This document shows, in pieces, positions 39,438-50,619 of a stretch of 64,000 nt of DNA (its first letter is position 1; every line of letters starts with the position of its first letter). A model generated the notes under the pieces. It worked only from the letters and a program-made list of their open reading frames with translations, did no database searches and was not told the origin of the DNA. This stretch comes from Nocardioides sp. zg-DK7169 (lineage in GTDB: Bacteria; Actinomycetota; Actinomycetes; Propionibacteriales; Nocardioidaceae), in NCBI RefSeq assembly GCF_013155365.1, contig NZ_JABJRA010000011.1:1-64000 (forward strand), written 5' to 3'. The position numbers and the translations under genes are program-made.

Positions 39438-40229
39438 TCAGCTCCCGGCGCCGGCCTCGTTCGGCAGCGCCCCGCCGTACCGGCGGTCGCGCTGGGCGTA
39501 GGTCTCCACTGCCGCCCACAGGTGGCGCCGGTCGACGTCGGGCCACAGCACGTCGGTGAAGACGAACTCGCTGTAGGCGGCCTGCCAGAGCATGAAGTTG
39601 GAGAGCCGCTGTTCCCCCGAGGTGCGCCAGACCAGGTCGGCGTCGGGCAGCTCGGGCACGTAGAGGTGACGGGCGAAGACCTTCTCGTCGACCTTGTCGG
39701 GGTTGAGCCGGCCGGCGGCGACCTCCCGGGCGATCGAGCGCGCCGCGTCGGCCACCTCGGCGCGACCGCCGTAGTTGACGCACATCGTCAGCGTCAGCAC
39801 GTCGTTGTCGGCAGTGAGCTCCTCGGCGACCTGGAGCTCCTTGATCACCGAGCGCCACAGCCGCGGCGTGCGGCCGGCCCAGCGCACCCGGACCCCCAGC
39901 TCGTGCATCTCGTCGCGCCGGCGGCGGATGACGTCGCGGTTGAAGCCCATCAGGAAGCGGACCTCGTCGGGCGATCGCGACCAGTTCTCGGTGGAGAAGG
40001 CGTAGGCGGAGATTGCCTTGACCCCGATCTCGATCGCGCCCTCGACGACGTCGAACAGCGAGCTCTCGCCCTGCTCGTGGCCGCGGGTGCGCGGGAGACC
40101 GCGCTCCTTGGCCCAGCGTCCGTTGCCGTCCATGACGATGGCGACGTGCTCGGGGACGAACTCGCGGGGGATCGCGGGAGGCGTGGCTCCGGAGGGGTGC
40201 GGGGTCGGTCGGCGGACGGCTCGCTTCAC
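39438..40229 (-). CDS. uppS: Isoprenyl (undecaprenyl/decaprenyl) diphosphate synthase
   Basis: A 263-residue cis-prenyltransferase. Asp34 in [16 protein letters not shown] is the catalytic Asp; other motifs are [24 protein letters not shown], and [15 protein letters not shown] at the substrate site. It makes the polyprenyl carrier for peptidoglycan and other wall glycans. A -10 box TACTCT (40236-40241) 6 nt before GTG 40229 implies a leaderless transcript. recO lies just upstream on the same strand, as in many actinobacteria. Confidence 0.95.
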   Translation of the reverse strand: MKRAVRRPTPHPSGATPPAIPREFVPEHVAIVMDGNGRWAKERGLPRTRGHEQGESSLFDVVEGAIEIGVKAISAYAFSTENWSRSPDEVRFLMGFNRDVIRRRRDEMHELGVRVRWAGRTPRLWRSVIKELQVAEELTADNDVLTLTMCVNYGGRAEVADAARSIAREVAAGRLNPDKVDEKVFARHLYVPELPDADLVWRTSGEQRLSNFMLWQAAYSEFVFTDVLWPDVDRRHLWAAVETYAQRDRRYGGALPNEAGAGS

Positions 40230-40254
40230 CCCCGGAGAGTACTAGCGCGGGTGC

Positions 40255-40983
40255 TCACCGCTCGACGTAGGCCAGCGACCGGAGGCCGCGCTCGAGGTGC
40301 CAGGCGAGGTACGCCGCGACCAGCGAGCTGGCCTCCTTGAGGTGGCGCGGCTGCGCGGACTCCACGACCGGCCAGTCGCCGGCGAGCAGCGCGCCGAGGA
40401 CCTCGATCGTCTCAGGAGCCGGCGACGCCGAGCCGGGCAGCCGGCAGGTGCTGCACAGCACCCCGCCCATCGAGGGGTTGAACCAGCGGTGCGGGCCCTC
40501 GAGGCCGCACCGCGAGCAGTGCTCGAAGGAGGGGGCGTAGCCGGCCACGGCGAGCGAGCGCAGCAGGTAGGAGTCGAGGACCTGACCCGGTGCGCGCTGG
40601 CCCGAGGCCATCGCCCGCAGCCCGCCCACGAGCAGCAGGAACTGCTGGACCGAGGGCTGGCGCTCCTCGGCCGCGAGCCGCTCCGCGGTCTCGAGCATCG
40701 CGGTGCCGGCGGTGTAGCGGTCGTAGTCCAGGCCCAGCCCGGCGTGGAACGGCGTGAGCGTCTCGGCCTGGGTGATGGTGTCGAGGTTGCGCCCCTCGGC
40801 GAGCTGGAGGTCGACATGGGTGAACGGCTCCAGGCGCGAGCCGAACCGCGAGGTGGTGCGGCGCACGCCCTTGGCGACGGCGCGCACCCGCCCGTGGTGG
40901 CGGGTCAGCAGGGTGATGATGCGATCGGCCTCGCCCAGCTTGTGGGTGCGCAGGACGATCGCCTCGTCGCGGTAGAGCGGCAC
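40255..40983 (-). CDS. recO: DNA repair protein RecO
   Basis: A 242-residue RecO: N-terminal OB fold (YRDEAIVLRTHKLGEADRII), helical middle domain, and a zinc site with CSRCG and CSTC. It loads RecA with RecR in the RecF pathway. GTG 40983 is used: a GACAAT box and GGAGG lie just upstream. The frame continues 12 codons further, but those codons fall in promoter sequence. Confidence 0.94.
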   Translation of the reverse strand: MPLYRDEAIVLRTHKLGEADRIITLLTRHHGRVRAVAKGVRRTTSRFGSRLEPFTHVDLQLAEGRNLDTITQAETLTPFHAGLGLDYDRYTAGTAMLETAERLAAEERQPSVQQFLLLVGGLRAMASGQRAPGQVLDSYLLRSLAVAGYAPSFEHCSRCGLEGPHRWFNPSMGGVLCSTCRLPGSASPAPETIEVLGALLAGDWPVVESAQPRHLKEASSLVAAYLAWHLERGLRSLAYVER

Positions 40984-41023
40984 GCCTCCATTGTCCCCCA
41001 GTCCCCCAGCCGCCCCCAACAGC

Positions 41024-41878
41024 TCAGCCCCCGGCGCGCCGCCGGGCCGGGCGCTGCCAGGCGCGCAGCGCCAGCGCCGCCGCGGCCTCGTCGAGCCGAC
41101 GTGGTCGCGCGCGCCACTCCCACGGGCTGCGGGCCACCTCGAGGGTCGCGTCCGCGAGCTCCGCGGCCAGCAGCTCGGCGTCGGAGGCGCGGTGCAGCGG
41201 GTCGCCGCGGTGCCCCACCACCAGGGCCGGCACCGTGATCCGGCGGCGCCGGGCCGCGGGCGGCGCGACCGGCCCGAAGAGCACCCCGTGCATCAGTGCC
41301 GCGACCGGGGCCGGGCGCTGGTCCAGCGCGTCGAGCCCGATGCCGGCCCAGAACGGCACCAGTCCGCGGGGCACCGGCCGGGTCAGGCGGCGTACGCCGT
41401 CGATGGCCCAGGGGACGTGGCGTGCGAGGAGGAGGAGCGGCGCGGCGGCCGCCAGGCCGAGCTCGAGGGAGCCGTGCAGCACCGGGGCCTCGAGCAGCAG
41501 GCCGCGCACCCGCTGCGGGGCGAGCACCGCGACCTCGAGCGCGACGTTCGCGCCCAGGGAGGTCCCGCCGACGACCGCCGCGTCGGCGCCGACGTGGTCG
41601 AGCAGCGCCAGCACCTGCTCGGCCCAGGCGGTGGTGGCGTGGACGTGCGGGTCCGCAGGGCGGTCCGAGCGGCCGTGGCCGAGCGGGTCCAGGGTGAGCA
41701 CGTGCAGCCCCTGCTCGGCGAGGGTGCGGGCGAGGCGCTGGTGCATGCGGCGCGGGACCAGCGGCGCCGGCAGCAGCACCACCCACGCCGGCCCGGCGCC
41801 GTACTCGGTGTACTCCAGGCGGTCGCGGCCGCCGTCGTGCTCGAGGAACAGCTGCCCGATGCGCTCCGAGACCACCAT
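41024..41878 (-). CDS. Alpha/beta hydrolase
   Basis: A 284-residue alpha/beta-hydrolase. The nucleophile elbow is GGTSLGAN (catalytic Ser), preceded by the oxyanion region and DPLGHGRS; the acid is probably the Asp in GHRGDPLH. Substrate unknown. A -10 box TAGATT (41885-41890) 6 nt before the ATG indicates a leaderless transcript. It stands between recO and leuA on the same strand, with no clear functional link. Confidence 0.85.
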   Translation of the reverse strand: MVVSERIGQLFLEHDGGRDRLEYTEYGAGPAWVVLLPAPLVPRRMHQRLARTLAEQGLHVLTLDPLGHGRSDRPADPHVHATTAWAEQVLALLDHVGADAAVVGGTSLGANVALEVAVLAPQRVRGLLLEAPVLHGSLELGLAAAAPLLLLARHVPWAIDGVRRLTRPVPRGLVPFWAGIGLDALDQRPAPVAALMHGVLFGPVAPPAARRRRITVPALVVGHRGDPLHRASDAELLAAELADATLEVARSPWEWRARPRRLDEAAAALALRAWQRPARRRAGG

Positions 41879-41927
41879 GGCCGCAATCTAGCCGTCGGCG
41901 CCCCCGCAGGAGCGCCGACGGCGCAGA

Positions 41928-43833
<1,906 letters not shown>

Positions 43834-43991
43834 TGCGCCTCACTGTAGCGGAGAGCGTCGACGCGGTGGCGAGGTGCCCGTCACCCCACGTCTTCGGCAT
43901 CCGACCCCCGAGACGAGACCACGGTCTTTCACCCCTGCAGGTGATGCCTGACGGTGGGTCGCGGGCGCGTCCGGCGACTAGTTTCCCAAGC

Positions 43992-44600
43992 ATGCCCTCT
44001 GCAGATCCCGCGACCGAGCGGCCCCGGCCAGCGCTGCAGCTGGGCGTGCTCAACGAGACCGAGCTCGTCCTCACCGGTCTCGACGGCATGCTTCGCGCCC
44101 ATGGGGCCCGTGTCGAGCTGTCGGTGCTGAAGAGCGTCCGGCCCACGCACGGCCTCGACCTCGTGCTCGTCGACCCCTTCCACGCCGACGAGGAGCCGCA
44201 CGCCCACGTGAGCCGGGTGGCCGCGCTCGGCCCGGCGAAGGTGCTCGTCTACACCTGGAACACCCGCGCGGCGAACAGGCGCACCCTCGCCGCCGCCGGC
44301 GCCCACGCGGTCATCGACAAGGCCATTCCGGGCCCGGAGCTGATCGCTCTGGTCGAGGCCGCGGGTCGCGGGGAGCGCGTCGAGCCCGAGCCCGCGACCG
44401 GGACGATCCCGCTCAGCCTGCGCGAGGCCGAGGTCCTGACCCTCCTGTGCCGCGGGTCGTCGAACCAGGAGATCGCGGACTCGCTCTACATCAGCATCAA
44501 CTCGGTGAAGACCTACGTGCGCCAGACCTATCGCAAGCTCGGGGTCACCCGGCGCACCCAGGCGGTCGCGTGGGCGAACCGCCACGGCCACCCCTGCTGA
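43992..44600 (+). CDS. LuxR-type response regulator with degenerate receiver
   Basis: A 202-residue protein. The N-terminal receiver-like domain (about 15-125) keeps a central Asp (LVLVDPF) and Lys (IDK), but the usual acidic pair at the end of strand 1 is Asn-Glu (VLNETELV). The C-terminal LuxR-type HTH is complete (LREAEVLTLLCRGSSNQEIADSLYIS, then VKTYVRQTYRKLGV). It may be regulated independently of phosphorylation. A -10 box TAGTTT (43979-43984) lies 7 nt before the ATG. It is divergent from leuA. Confidence 0.88.
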   Translation: MPSADPATERPRPALQLGVLNETELVLTGLDGMLRAHGARVELSVLKSVRPTHGLDLVLVDPFHADEEPHAHVSRVAALGPAKVLVYTWNTRAANRRTLAAAGAHAVIDKAIPGPELIALVEAAGRGERVEPEPATGTIPLSLREAEVLTLLCRGSSNQEIADSLYISINSVKTYVRQTYRKLGVTRRTQAVAWANRHGHPC

Positions 44601-44711
44601 GATCCCGGTCCCGGCCCCGGCTCCCGTCTCTTGGGACGGACGGTCGTCGTGTCGGCAGCGCCCCAGCGGGTACCGGCCGCGGCGTCCGCAACCCCCGTCG
44701 AAAGGACCACG

Positions 44712-44882
44712 GTGAAGGTCAACAGCAGGGTCGGTGCCGCCTGGGCGGTCGCAGTGTTCGTGGTGATCGGTCTCGTGCTGGTCCTCGTGGCCTCCCTCAA
44801 CGGAGGCGACGACAACGACCAGGAGAAGCAGCCCGAGAGCCTCGGCGCGGTCGCCGCCGCTCCCGTCCCGGGAGTGGTGTGA
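44712..44882 (+). CDS. Small single-pass membrane protein
   Basis: A 56-residue protein starting at GTG 44712 after AAAGGA. One transmembrane helix (about 10-30, AAWAVAVFVVIGLVLVLVAS) is followed by an acidic, Pro/Ala-ending tail. No family recognised. It lies 110 nt after the LuxR regulator and could be its target or simply a neighbour. Confidence 0.55.
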   Translation: MKVNSRVGAAWAVAVFVVIGLVLVLVASLNGGDDNDQEKQPESLGAVAAAPVPGVV

Positions 44883-44999
44883 CCGCGTCGTCGCGGCGCC
44901 GGCCGGCGGGCCCGTGAGGCTCGCCGGCGCCCGGCGCCGAGCCGCCGCGGCCGGACTGGCACACTCCCGGGTCCGACCACGCCACCCTGGAGGGCTGCG

Positions 45000-45644
45000 A
45001 TGACCGACGAGCTGAGCCTGGCCCCGACCCCGGAGGTCATGGAGTTCGGGGAGCTGCGGATCCGCTACGACGCGCGGGTCCTGCGGCCCCGTGCCTGGAC
45101 CACCGCGCAGTCCGCCTGGGGCGCCGAGCTGCTGCGCGGCGGGCCCGAGGGCCCGGTGCTCGAGCTGTGCACCGGCGCTGGCCAGATCGGGCTGCTGACC
45201 ATCGCCCGCGAGCGGCGCCGGCTGGTCGCCGTCGACCTCAACCCCGTCGCCTGCGAGCACGCCCGGTACAACGCCGAGCAGGCCGGTCTCGCCGACCTGG
45301 TCGAGGTCCGCGAGGGCGCGGTCGACGCGGTGCTCGACACCGAGGAGCGCTTCGCGCTGGTGCAGGCCGACCCGCCGTGGGTCCGGCGCACCGAGACCGG
45401 GCGGTTCCCCGAGGACCCGCTGCTGGCCATCGACGGCGGCGACGACGGGCTCACACTGGCCCGGACCTGCGTGGCGAGCGCCGGTGAGCACCTGCTGGAC
45501 GGCGGGTCGCTGCTGCTCCAGCTGGGCTCGCGCGAGCAGGCCACGACCCTCGACGCCGAGCTGTCGCCGTCGGCGGGCCTCGCCCTGGTCGAGGTCCGGG
45601 AGTTCGAGCGCGGCGTCGTCGCCCACCTGCTGCGCACCCGCTGA
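45000..45644 (+). CDS. Class I SAM-dependent methyltransferase (PrmC/HemK-like)
   Basis: A 214-residue methyltransferase. Motif I is LELCTGAGQIGL (about 55-66); the acidic residue after strand 2 is in AVDLNP; motif IV reads ADPPW, like the NPPY/DPPY of N-methyltransferases modifying Gln, Asn or adenine. It is short and lacks PrmC's N-terminal helical domain, so it is probably a protein, rRNA or small-molecule methyltransferase of unknown target. ATG 45000 lies just after GGAGGGCTGCG. Confidence 0.82.
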   Translation: MTDELSLAPTPEVMEFGELRIRYDARVLRPRAWTTAQSAWGAELLRGGPEGPVLELCTGAGQIGLLTIARERRRLVAVDLNPVACEHARYNAEQAGLADLVEVREGAVDAVLDTEERFALVQADPPWVRRTETGRFPEDPLLAIDGGDDGLTLARTCVASAGEHLLDGGSLLLQLGSREQATTLDAELSPSAGLALVEVREFERGVVAHLLRTR

Positions 45645-45652
45645 GACGCGAA

Positions 45653-45699
45653 CGGTCCCCGGGACGCAGCCGCCGAGGCGGCGGCGTACCCGGGGACCG
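45653..45699. terminator. Bidirectional terminator between convergent genes
   Basis: CGGTCCCCGGG (45653-45663) and CCCGGGGACCG (45689-45699) are perfect arms enclosing an inner GCCGCC/GGCGGC stem. It separates the methyltransferase from the convergent CDGSH gene. Confidence 0.75.
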
Positions 45700-45707
45700 G
45701 CGCGTGA

Positions 45708-45947
45708 TCAGGGACGCAGCTTGGGCGGCAGCACCTTGTGGGTGCCGTCGCACCACGGCTGGACCGAGGACTTGCCGCAGCGGCACACCGCGGAGACCGG
45801 TCGCCGGGTGCGGTGCACCTGGCCCTCGGCGTCCTCCACGAGGTGGTCGCCGCGCAGCAGCAGCGGCCCGCCCGGGCACACCACGACGTCGGCGCGGCCG
45901 GGCTCTCCCCCGGACCCTGCCCCGGAGTCCGGGCGCTCCGCGCTCAT
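45708..45947 (-). CDS. CDGSH iron-sulfur domain protein
   Basis: A 79-residue CDGSH protein. The cluster ligands are Cys55, Cys57, Cys66 and His70 in CRCGKSSVQPWCDGTH, a canonical three-Cys/one-His [2Fe-2S] site that can transfer electrons or clusters. Its ATG overlaps the stop of the upstream redox-enzyme gene (ATGA), so both proteins are made together. It may supply electrons to that enzyme. Confidence 0.92.
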   Translation of the reverse strand: MSAERPDSGAGSGGEPGRADVVVCPGGPLLLRGDHLVEDAEGQVHRTRRPVSAVCRCGKSSVQPWCDGTHKVLPPKLRP

Positions 45948-46897
45948 GCCGCCGCCTCCCACAGGCCGAGCACGTGGGTGGCGAAGCGGTCCTCGAGGTC
46001 CAGGCAGGTGAAGGCGCCGAAGAAGACGTCGGGCCCCAGGGCCGGCTCCTCCTGGGCCAGCACGCCGCAGATGTCGCGCGCCGCGAGCTGCTCGTGCACG
46101 GCGTCCGCCTCGACGTGCTCGGTGTAGTACGCGACCAGCTCCGGGGCCATCCCGAGGCGCTCCAGGCCCTGGGCCATCCGTCGGGAGGGCAGCGAGCTCG
46201 TCGCCTCGAAGGCCGCCAGGTGGCCCAGCGCGGCGCCGCGCAGCGCCCGGCTCAGCCCGAACAGGCTCATCGCGTTGTTCTGCTCCAGCGCCTCCAGGGG
46301 TGCCTCGTCGACGTACGCGCCGTAGTCCGCGCGCAGGCCCACGGCCTCCATGCCCCGCTCCCACAGCCGGTGGTGGAGGCGCTCCGGGTCGCCGTTGCCG
46401 TACTCGTCGAACTGCAGCTCCATCAGCGCCGCCTTCGCCCGCGCGCCCAGCCGCGGGACCACCCACGCGGTGGGGTCGGCCTCCTTGAGGTGGTAGACCG
46501 AGCGCCAGCGCAGCAGGTCGAGCACCTGGTCGGCGTCGGCGCTGCTCTGCACCGCCCGCGCGAGCGACGGGCCGTCGTGGCCCTCGATGTAGGCGAACAG
46601 CTCGGAGCCGATCTCGGCCGCGGTGCGGCCCTCGACGGCGTACGGCGCCCAGCGCTCACGCAGCCGGCGCTCCAGGTCACCGGCGAGCCGGTGGCGCACC
46701 GTCAGCAGCGCCGGGTGCCACTCCATGCCGTCCTCGACGTCGTCGAAGCCGCGGTAGTGGAGCTCGAACAGCGCCCACAAGGCGATGGCGGCGTCGTCCG
46801 CGGACTCCGGCTCCACGTCCACGACCCGGGGGTCGCTCGAGCGCATGGTCTCGAAAAGGGCGGCGCTCAGCGCGCCGCGGGCCTTCGGGGTCAGCAC
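45944..46897 (-). CDS. Heme-oxygenase-like (iron-containing redox enzyme) protein
   Basis: A 317-residue all-helical protein of the iron-containing redox enzyme family, which has a heme-oxygenase-like diiron fold. Candidate metal-binding residues include Glu/His in FELHYRGF, DEYGNGDPERLHH and EHVEADAVHEQLAARD. The family includes N-oxygenases and fatty-acid-cleaving diiron enzymes, but substrates vary. GTG 46897. The coupled CDGSH protein is a plausible electron donor, giving a compact two-component oxidase; this is inference from the overlap and the families. Confidence 0.82.
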   Translation of the reverse strand: MLTPKARGALSAALFETMRSSDPRVVDVEPESADDAAIALWALFELHYRGFDDVEDGMEWHPALLTVRHRLAGDLERRLRERWAPYAVEGRTAAEIGSELFAYIEGHDGPSLARAVQSSADADQVLDLLRWRSVYHLKEADPTAWVVPRLGARAKAALMELQFDEYGNGDPERLHHRLWERGMEAVGLRADYGAYVDEAPLEALEQNNAMSLFGLSRALRGAALGHLAAFEATSSLPSRRMAQGLERLGMAPELVAYYTEHVEADAVHEQLAARDICGVLAQEEPALGPDVFFGAFTCLDLEDRFATHVLGLWEAAA

Positions 46898-47065
46898 CGG
46901 CCGGCCTCCCCGGTGCCGTGCTCACCGCGTCGTCGCTGCGCGCGGGTCAAGGTCTGGTTCATCCCTCTTTCGTACCCGACCGGTCCCAGCGGCAATCCGG
47001 GTGTCCTACCGGCCCGACCGGGGTACCCCGAGACGCCCCACACCAGCTCATCGAAGCGAGGACCC

Positions 47066-49354
47066 ATGGATCCCAAGCAGACCGCGAAGGCCGCCAAGGA
47101 CAAGATCGAGGAGGCTGCCGGCGCCGTCGCGGACAAGGCGTCCGCCATGACCGGACCGACCGTCCCCGGCGCGCCCGGCCCCGTGCCGGCTCCCGTCGAG
47201 GAGCCCACAGCCCCGAAGGCGCCGCTGCCGCCCAAGCCGGACCAGGGCGCGCCCGCGACCGGTACGGCGACCGGCGCCCCGACCGGGGCGCCGCCCACCG
47301 CGCGCGCCCAGCAGTCGGCGTACCTCACCAACTCCACCGGGACCCGGCTGCGCGACACCGACCACTCGCTGAAGGCCGGCGAGCGGGGCCCGACCCTGCT
47401 CCAGGACCACCACCTGCGCGAGAAGATCACCCACTTCGACCACGAGCGGATCCCCGAGCGCGTCGTGCACGCCCGCGGCGCCGGCGCCCACGGCGTCTTC
47501 GAGGGCTACGGCTCCGCCGAGTCGGTGACGATGGCGGGCCTGTTCGCCAAGGGCAAGGAGACGCCGGTCTTCGTGCGCTTCTCCACCGTCCTGGGCTCGC
47601 GCGGCTCCGCCGACACCGTGCGCGACACCCGCGGCTTCGCGACGAAGTTCTACACCGACGAGGGCAACTGGGACCTGGTCGCCAACAACATCCCGGTCTT
47701 CTTCATCCAGGACGGCATCAAGTTCCCCGACGTCATCCACGCCGGCAAGCCGCACCCGGACCGGGAGATCCCGCAGGCGCAGAGCGCGCACGACACCTTC
47801 TGGGACTTCGTGTCGCTGCACACCGAGGCCCAGCACCACACGATGTGGAACATGTCCGACCGGGGCATCCCGCGCTCCTACCGGATGATGGAGGGCTTCG
47901 GCGTCCACACCTTCCGCCTCGTCAACGCCGAGGGCAAGACCTCGCTGGCGAAGTTCCACTGGAAGCCCAAGCTCGGCGTGCACTCCCTGACCTGGGAGGA
48001 GGCGCAGCTGATCAACGGCATCGACCCCGACTTCCACCGCCGTGACCTCTACGACGCCATCGAGTCCGGCGCCTTCCCCGAGTGGGAGCTGGGCATCCAG
48101 GTCTTCCCGGACGAGCCCGACCAGATGTTCGCCGGGATCGACCTGCTCGACCCGACCAAGATCGTGCCCGAGGAGCTTGCCCCGGTGCAGCCGATCGGCA
48201 AGCTGACGCTGAACGCCAACCCGACGAACTTCTTCGCCGAGGTCGAGCAGATCGCCTTCCACGTCGGCCACCTGGTGCCCGGCATCGACGTCACCGACGA
48301 CCCGCTGCTCCAGACCCGGCTGTTCTCCTACGTCGACACCCAGCTGTCGCGTCTCGGCGGCCCGAACTACAACCAGATCCCGGTCAACCGCCCGCACGTG
48401 CCGACGAACGACATGTTCCGCGACGGTTTCCACCAGCACGCCGTGCACAGCGGCGTCGCGCCGTACAAGCCGAACTCGCTGGACGGTGGCTGCCCGTTCG
48501 CGGCCGGTGCCGACCTCTCCGACGAGCAGACGCGCGCCTTCGTGGAGGCCGCGGTGAAGGTCGCCGAGGCCAGCAAGGTGCGCGACCTCCCGGCGTCCTT
48601 CGACGACCACTACAGCCAGACGCGCCAGTTCTGGCTGAGCATGACCCCGGTCGAGAAGGAGCACATCATCCGGGCCTACACCTTCGAGCTCGGCAAGTGC
48701 TACGAGCAGGCGGTCAAGGAGCGCCAGCTGCAGTGCCTGGCCAACATCGACCCGGTGCTGTGCCAGGAGGTGGCCACCGGGCTCGGCCTGCCCGCGCCCG
48801 AGCCGACGGTCCCGCTGGTGGACCTCGACCCGAGCCCGGCGCTGTCGCAGGTCAAGGGCCCCTTCCCGCCCGACGGCCGGATGGTCGGCATCGTGGTGGA
48901 CCCCTCCGGTGACCTCTCCGGCGTCGACGCGCTGCGGCGCACGATCCACGACGCCGGCATGGTGGCGCTGCTGATCGGCCCGCACGGCGGCATGATCGAG
49001 GGGATGCCCGTGCAGCGCACCTTCGCAACCGGCCGCTCGGTCGAGGTCGACGTGCTGCTGGTCGCGGGAAGCCCCGTCCCGGCGCCCGACGCGCTCGCCA
49101 ACCGCGACGACAAGGCCGGCGCCCCCGCCGGTCCCGGTCTCGACCCCCGGGTCGCGCTGATGATCCAGGAGTGCCACCGCCACGCCAAGGTGATCGGTGC
49201 CTGGGGCTACGGCCTCGACGCGCTCACCGCGGCCGGGATCTCCGACGACGACGCGGGCGTCATCACCGGTGACAGCGCCGCCGAGGTCTTCGGCCAGGTC
49301 CAGGAGGAGATGGGATTCCACCGGGTCTGGAACCGCTTCGCCACGACGGTGTGA
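47066..49354 (+). CDS. katE: Large-subunit heme catalase (KatE/HPII type)
   Basis: A 762-residue catalase. The catalytic His135 (ERVVHARGAGAHG), Asn208 (VANNIPVFF) and proximal heme ligand Tyr422 (RLFSYVDTQ) are present. The C-terminal region (about 605-762) is the flavodoxin/DJ-1-like domain of large catalases. The N-terminus (1-80) is an Ala/Lys amphipathic stretch followed by a Pro-rich linker, longer than usual. It decomposes hydrogen peroxide. ATG 47066 follows GCGAGGA. Large catalases are often stress-sigma controlled, which fits the sigma island nearby, but I see no clear promoter. Confidence 0.96.
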   Translation: MDPKQTAKAAKDKIEEAAGAVADKASAMTGPTVPGAPGPVPAPVEEPTAPKAPLPPKPDQGAPATGTATGAPTGAPPTARAQQSAYLTNSTGTRLRDTDHSLKAGERGPTLLQDHHLREKITHFDHERIPERVVHARGAGAHGVFEGYGSAESVTMAGLFAKGKETPVFVRFSTVLGSRGSADTVRDTRGFATKFYTDEGNWDLVANNIPVFFIQDGIKFPDVIHAGKPHPDREIPQAQSAHDTFWDFVSLHTEAQHHTMWNMSDRGIPRSYRMMEGFGVHTFRLVNAEGKTSLAKFHWKPKLGVHSLTWEEAQLINGIDPDFHRRDLYDAIESGAFPEWELGIQVFPDEPDQMFAGIDLLDPTKIVPEELAPVQPIGKLTLNANPTNFFAEVEQIAFHVGHLVPGIDVTDDPLLQTRLFSYVDTQLSRLGGPNYNQIPVNRPHVPTNDMFRDGFHQHAVHSGVAPYKPNSLDGGCPFAAGADLSDEQTRAFVEAAVKVAEASKVRDLPASFDDHYSQTRQFWLSMTPVEKEHIIRAYTFELGKCYEQAVKERQLQCLANIDPVLCQEVATGLGLPAPEPTVPLVDLDPSPALSQVKGPFPPDGRMVGIVVDPSGDLSGVDALRRTIHDAGMVALLIGPHGGMIEGMPVQRTFATGRSVEVDVLLVAGSPVPAPDALANRDDKAGAPAGPGLDPRVALMIQECHRHAKVIGAWGYGLDALTAAGISDDDAGVITGDSAAEVFGQVQEEMGFHRVWNRFATTV

Positions 49355-49515
49355 CCACGCACCGCCCCGCCTGACCGCTCCCCGAGCGGCGTACGACCCG
49401 CGGCGCCCGCGCAGGATCCCTGCGCGGGCGCCGCCGTGCGTGCGGAGGCGGCGCCGTACGGGTGCTCGGGGGCGCCCGTACGCATGACACCTCCCCGCTA
49501 CGGGCACCCACGCGC

Positions 49516-50574
49516 ATGAGCACGACAGCTGACGCCGATCGCCCCTCCCCCGACCACGACCCGGACGACGACGGCAAGGTCGACTCGCCCACGGACCTGC
49601 ACAAGCACTCCTGGACCTACGTCCTGCGCAAGGTGGGCCGGGAGTTCAGCAAGGACCAGTGCACCGACCTGGCCGCAGCGCTGACCTACTACGCCGTCCT
49701 GGCGATGTTCCCCGCCGCGATCGCCCTGACCTCGATCCTCGGCCTCGTCGGCCAGGGCACCGAGGCGGTCGACGAGGTCCTGAAGATCCTGCGCGACCTC
49801 GGCGCCGACGGCGCGGTCGACACGATCGGCCCGACGCTGCGCGAGCTGAGCGGCTCGCAGGGCGCGGGCCTCGCCCTCGTCCTCGGTCTCGCCGGCGCGC
49901 TGTGGTCGGCCAGCGGGTACGTCGGCGCGTTCGGGCGCTCGATGAACCGGATCTACGAGATCGACGAGGGCCGCCCGATCTGGAAGCTGCGCCCCGTGAT
50001 GCTCCTCGTCACCGCCGTGGTCGTGGTCCTCGCCGCGATCGTCCTGCTCGCCCTGGTCCTGACCGGCCCGGTCGCCGAGAGCGTCGGCGACGCGATCGGC
50101 ATGGGCTCGACGGCCGTGCTGGTCTGGCAGATCGCCAAGTGGCCCTTCGTCCTGGCAGCGGTCGTGGTGATCGTCGCGCTGCTGTACTACGCGACCCCGA
50201 ACGTCAAGCAGCCCAAGTTCCGCTGGGTCAGCCTCGGCGCCGTCCTGGCCATCCTGACGTGGATCGTGCTCTCGGTGGCGTTCGGCTTCTACGTCGCGAA
50301 CTTCTCCTCCTACAGCAAGACCTACGGCGCGCTGGCCGGCGTCATCGTCTTCCTGCTGTGGCTGTGGCTGACCAACATCGCGCTGCTCTTCGGCGCGGAG
50401 CTCGACGCCGAGCTCGAGCGCGGCCGCGAGCTGCAGTCCGGACTCGAGGCCGAGCGGACCATCCAGCTGCCGCCGCGCGACACCCGCAACATCGAGAAGA
50501 AGCAGGACAAGGAGGCCGAGGACATCGCGCGCGGCCGAGCCCTGCGCGAGAACGCCGAGCGCCACTCGGACTGA
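49516..50574 (+). CDS. YihY/BrkB family inner-membrane protein
   Basis: A 352-residue membrane protein with six transmembrane helices and the family core: KDQCTDLAAALTYYAVLAMFPA, ALWSASGYVGAFGRSMNRIYEI, LLYYATPN and YGALAGVIVFLLWLWLTNIALLFGAELDAE. Function is unsettled; it is no longer regarded as RNase BN. The hydrophilic N- and C-termini are charged and cytoplasmic. ATG 49516 is used; no strong RBS is visible. Confidence 0.9.
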   Translation: MSTTADADRPSPDHDPDDDGKVDSPTDLHKHSWTYVLRKVGREFSKDQCTDLAAALTYYAVLAMFPAAIALTSILGLVGQGTEAVDEVLKILRDLGADGAVDTIGPTLRELSGSQGAGLALVLGLAGALWSASGYVGAFGRSMNRIYEIDEGRPIWKLRPVMLLVTAVVVVLAAIVLLALVLTGPVAESVGDAIGMGSTAVLVWQIAKWPFVLAAVVVIVALLYYATPNVKQPKFRWVSLGAVLAILTWIVLSVAFGFYVANFSSYSKTYGALAGVIVFLLWLWLTNIALLFGAELDAELERGRELQSGLEAERTIQLPPRDTRNIEKKQDKEAEDIARGRALRENAERHSD

Positions 50575-50619
50575 CCGGGCGCCCGACCTCGACCGACCCG
50601 ACGACGAAGGAGATCGCAC

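Noticed and set aside
47066..47305. CsbD-like domain at the catalase N-terminus
   Set aside because: Amphipathic Ala/Lys residues are suggestive, but the CsbD pattern is not convincing.
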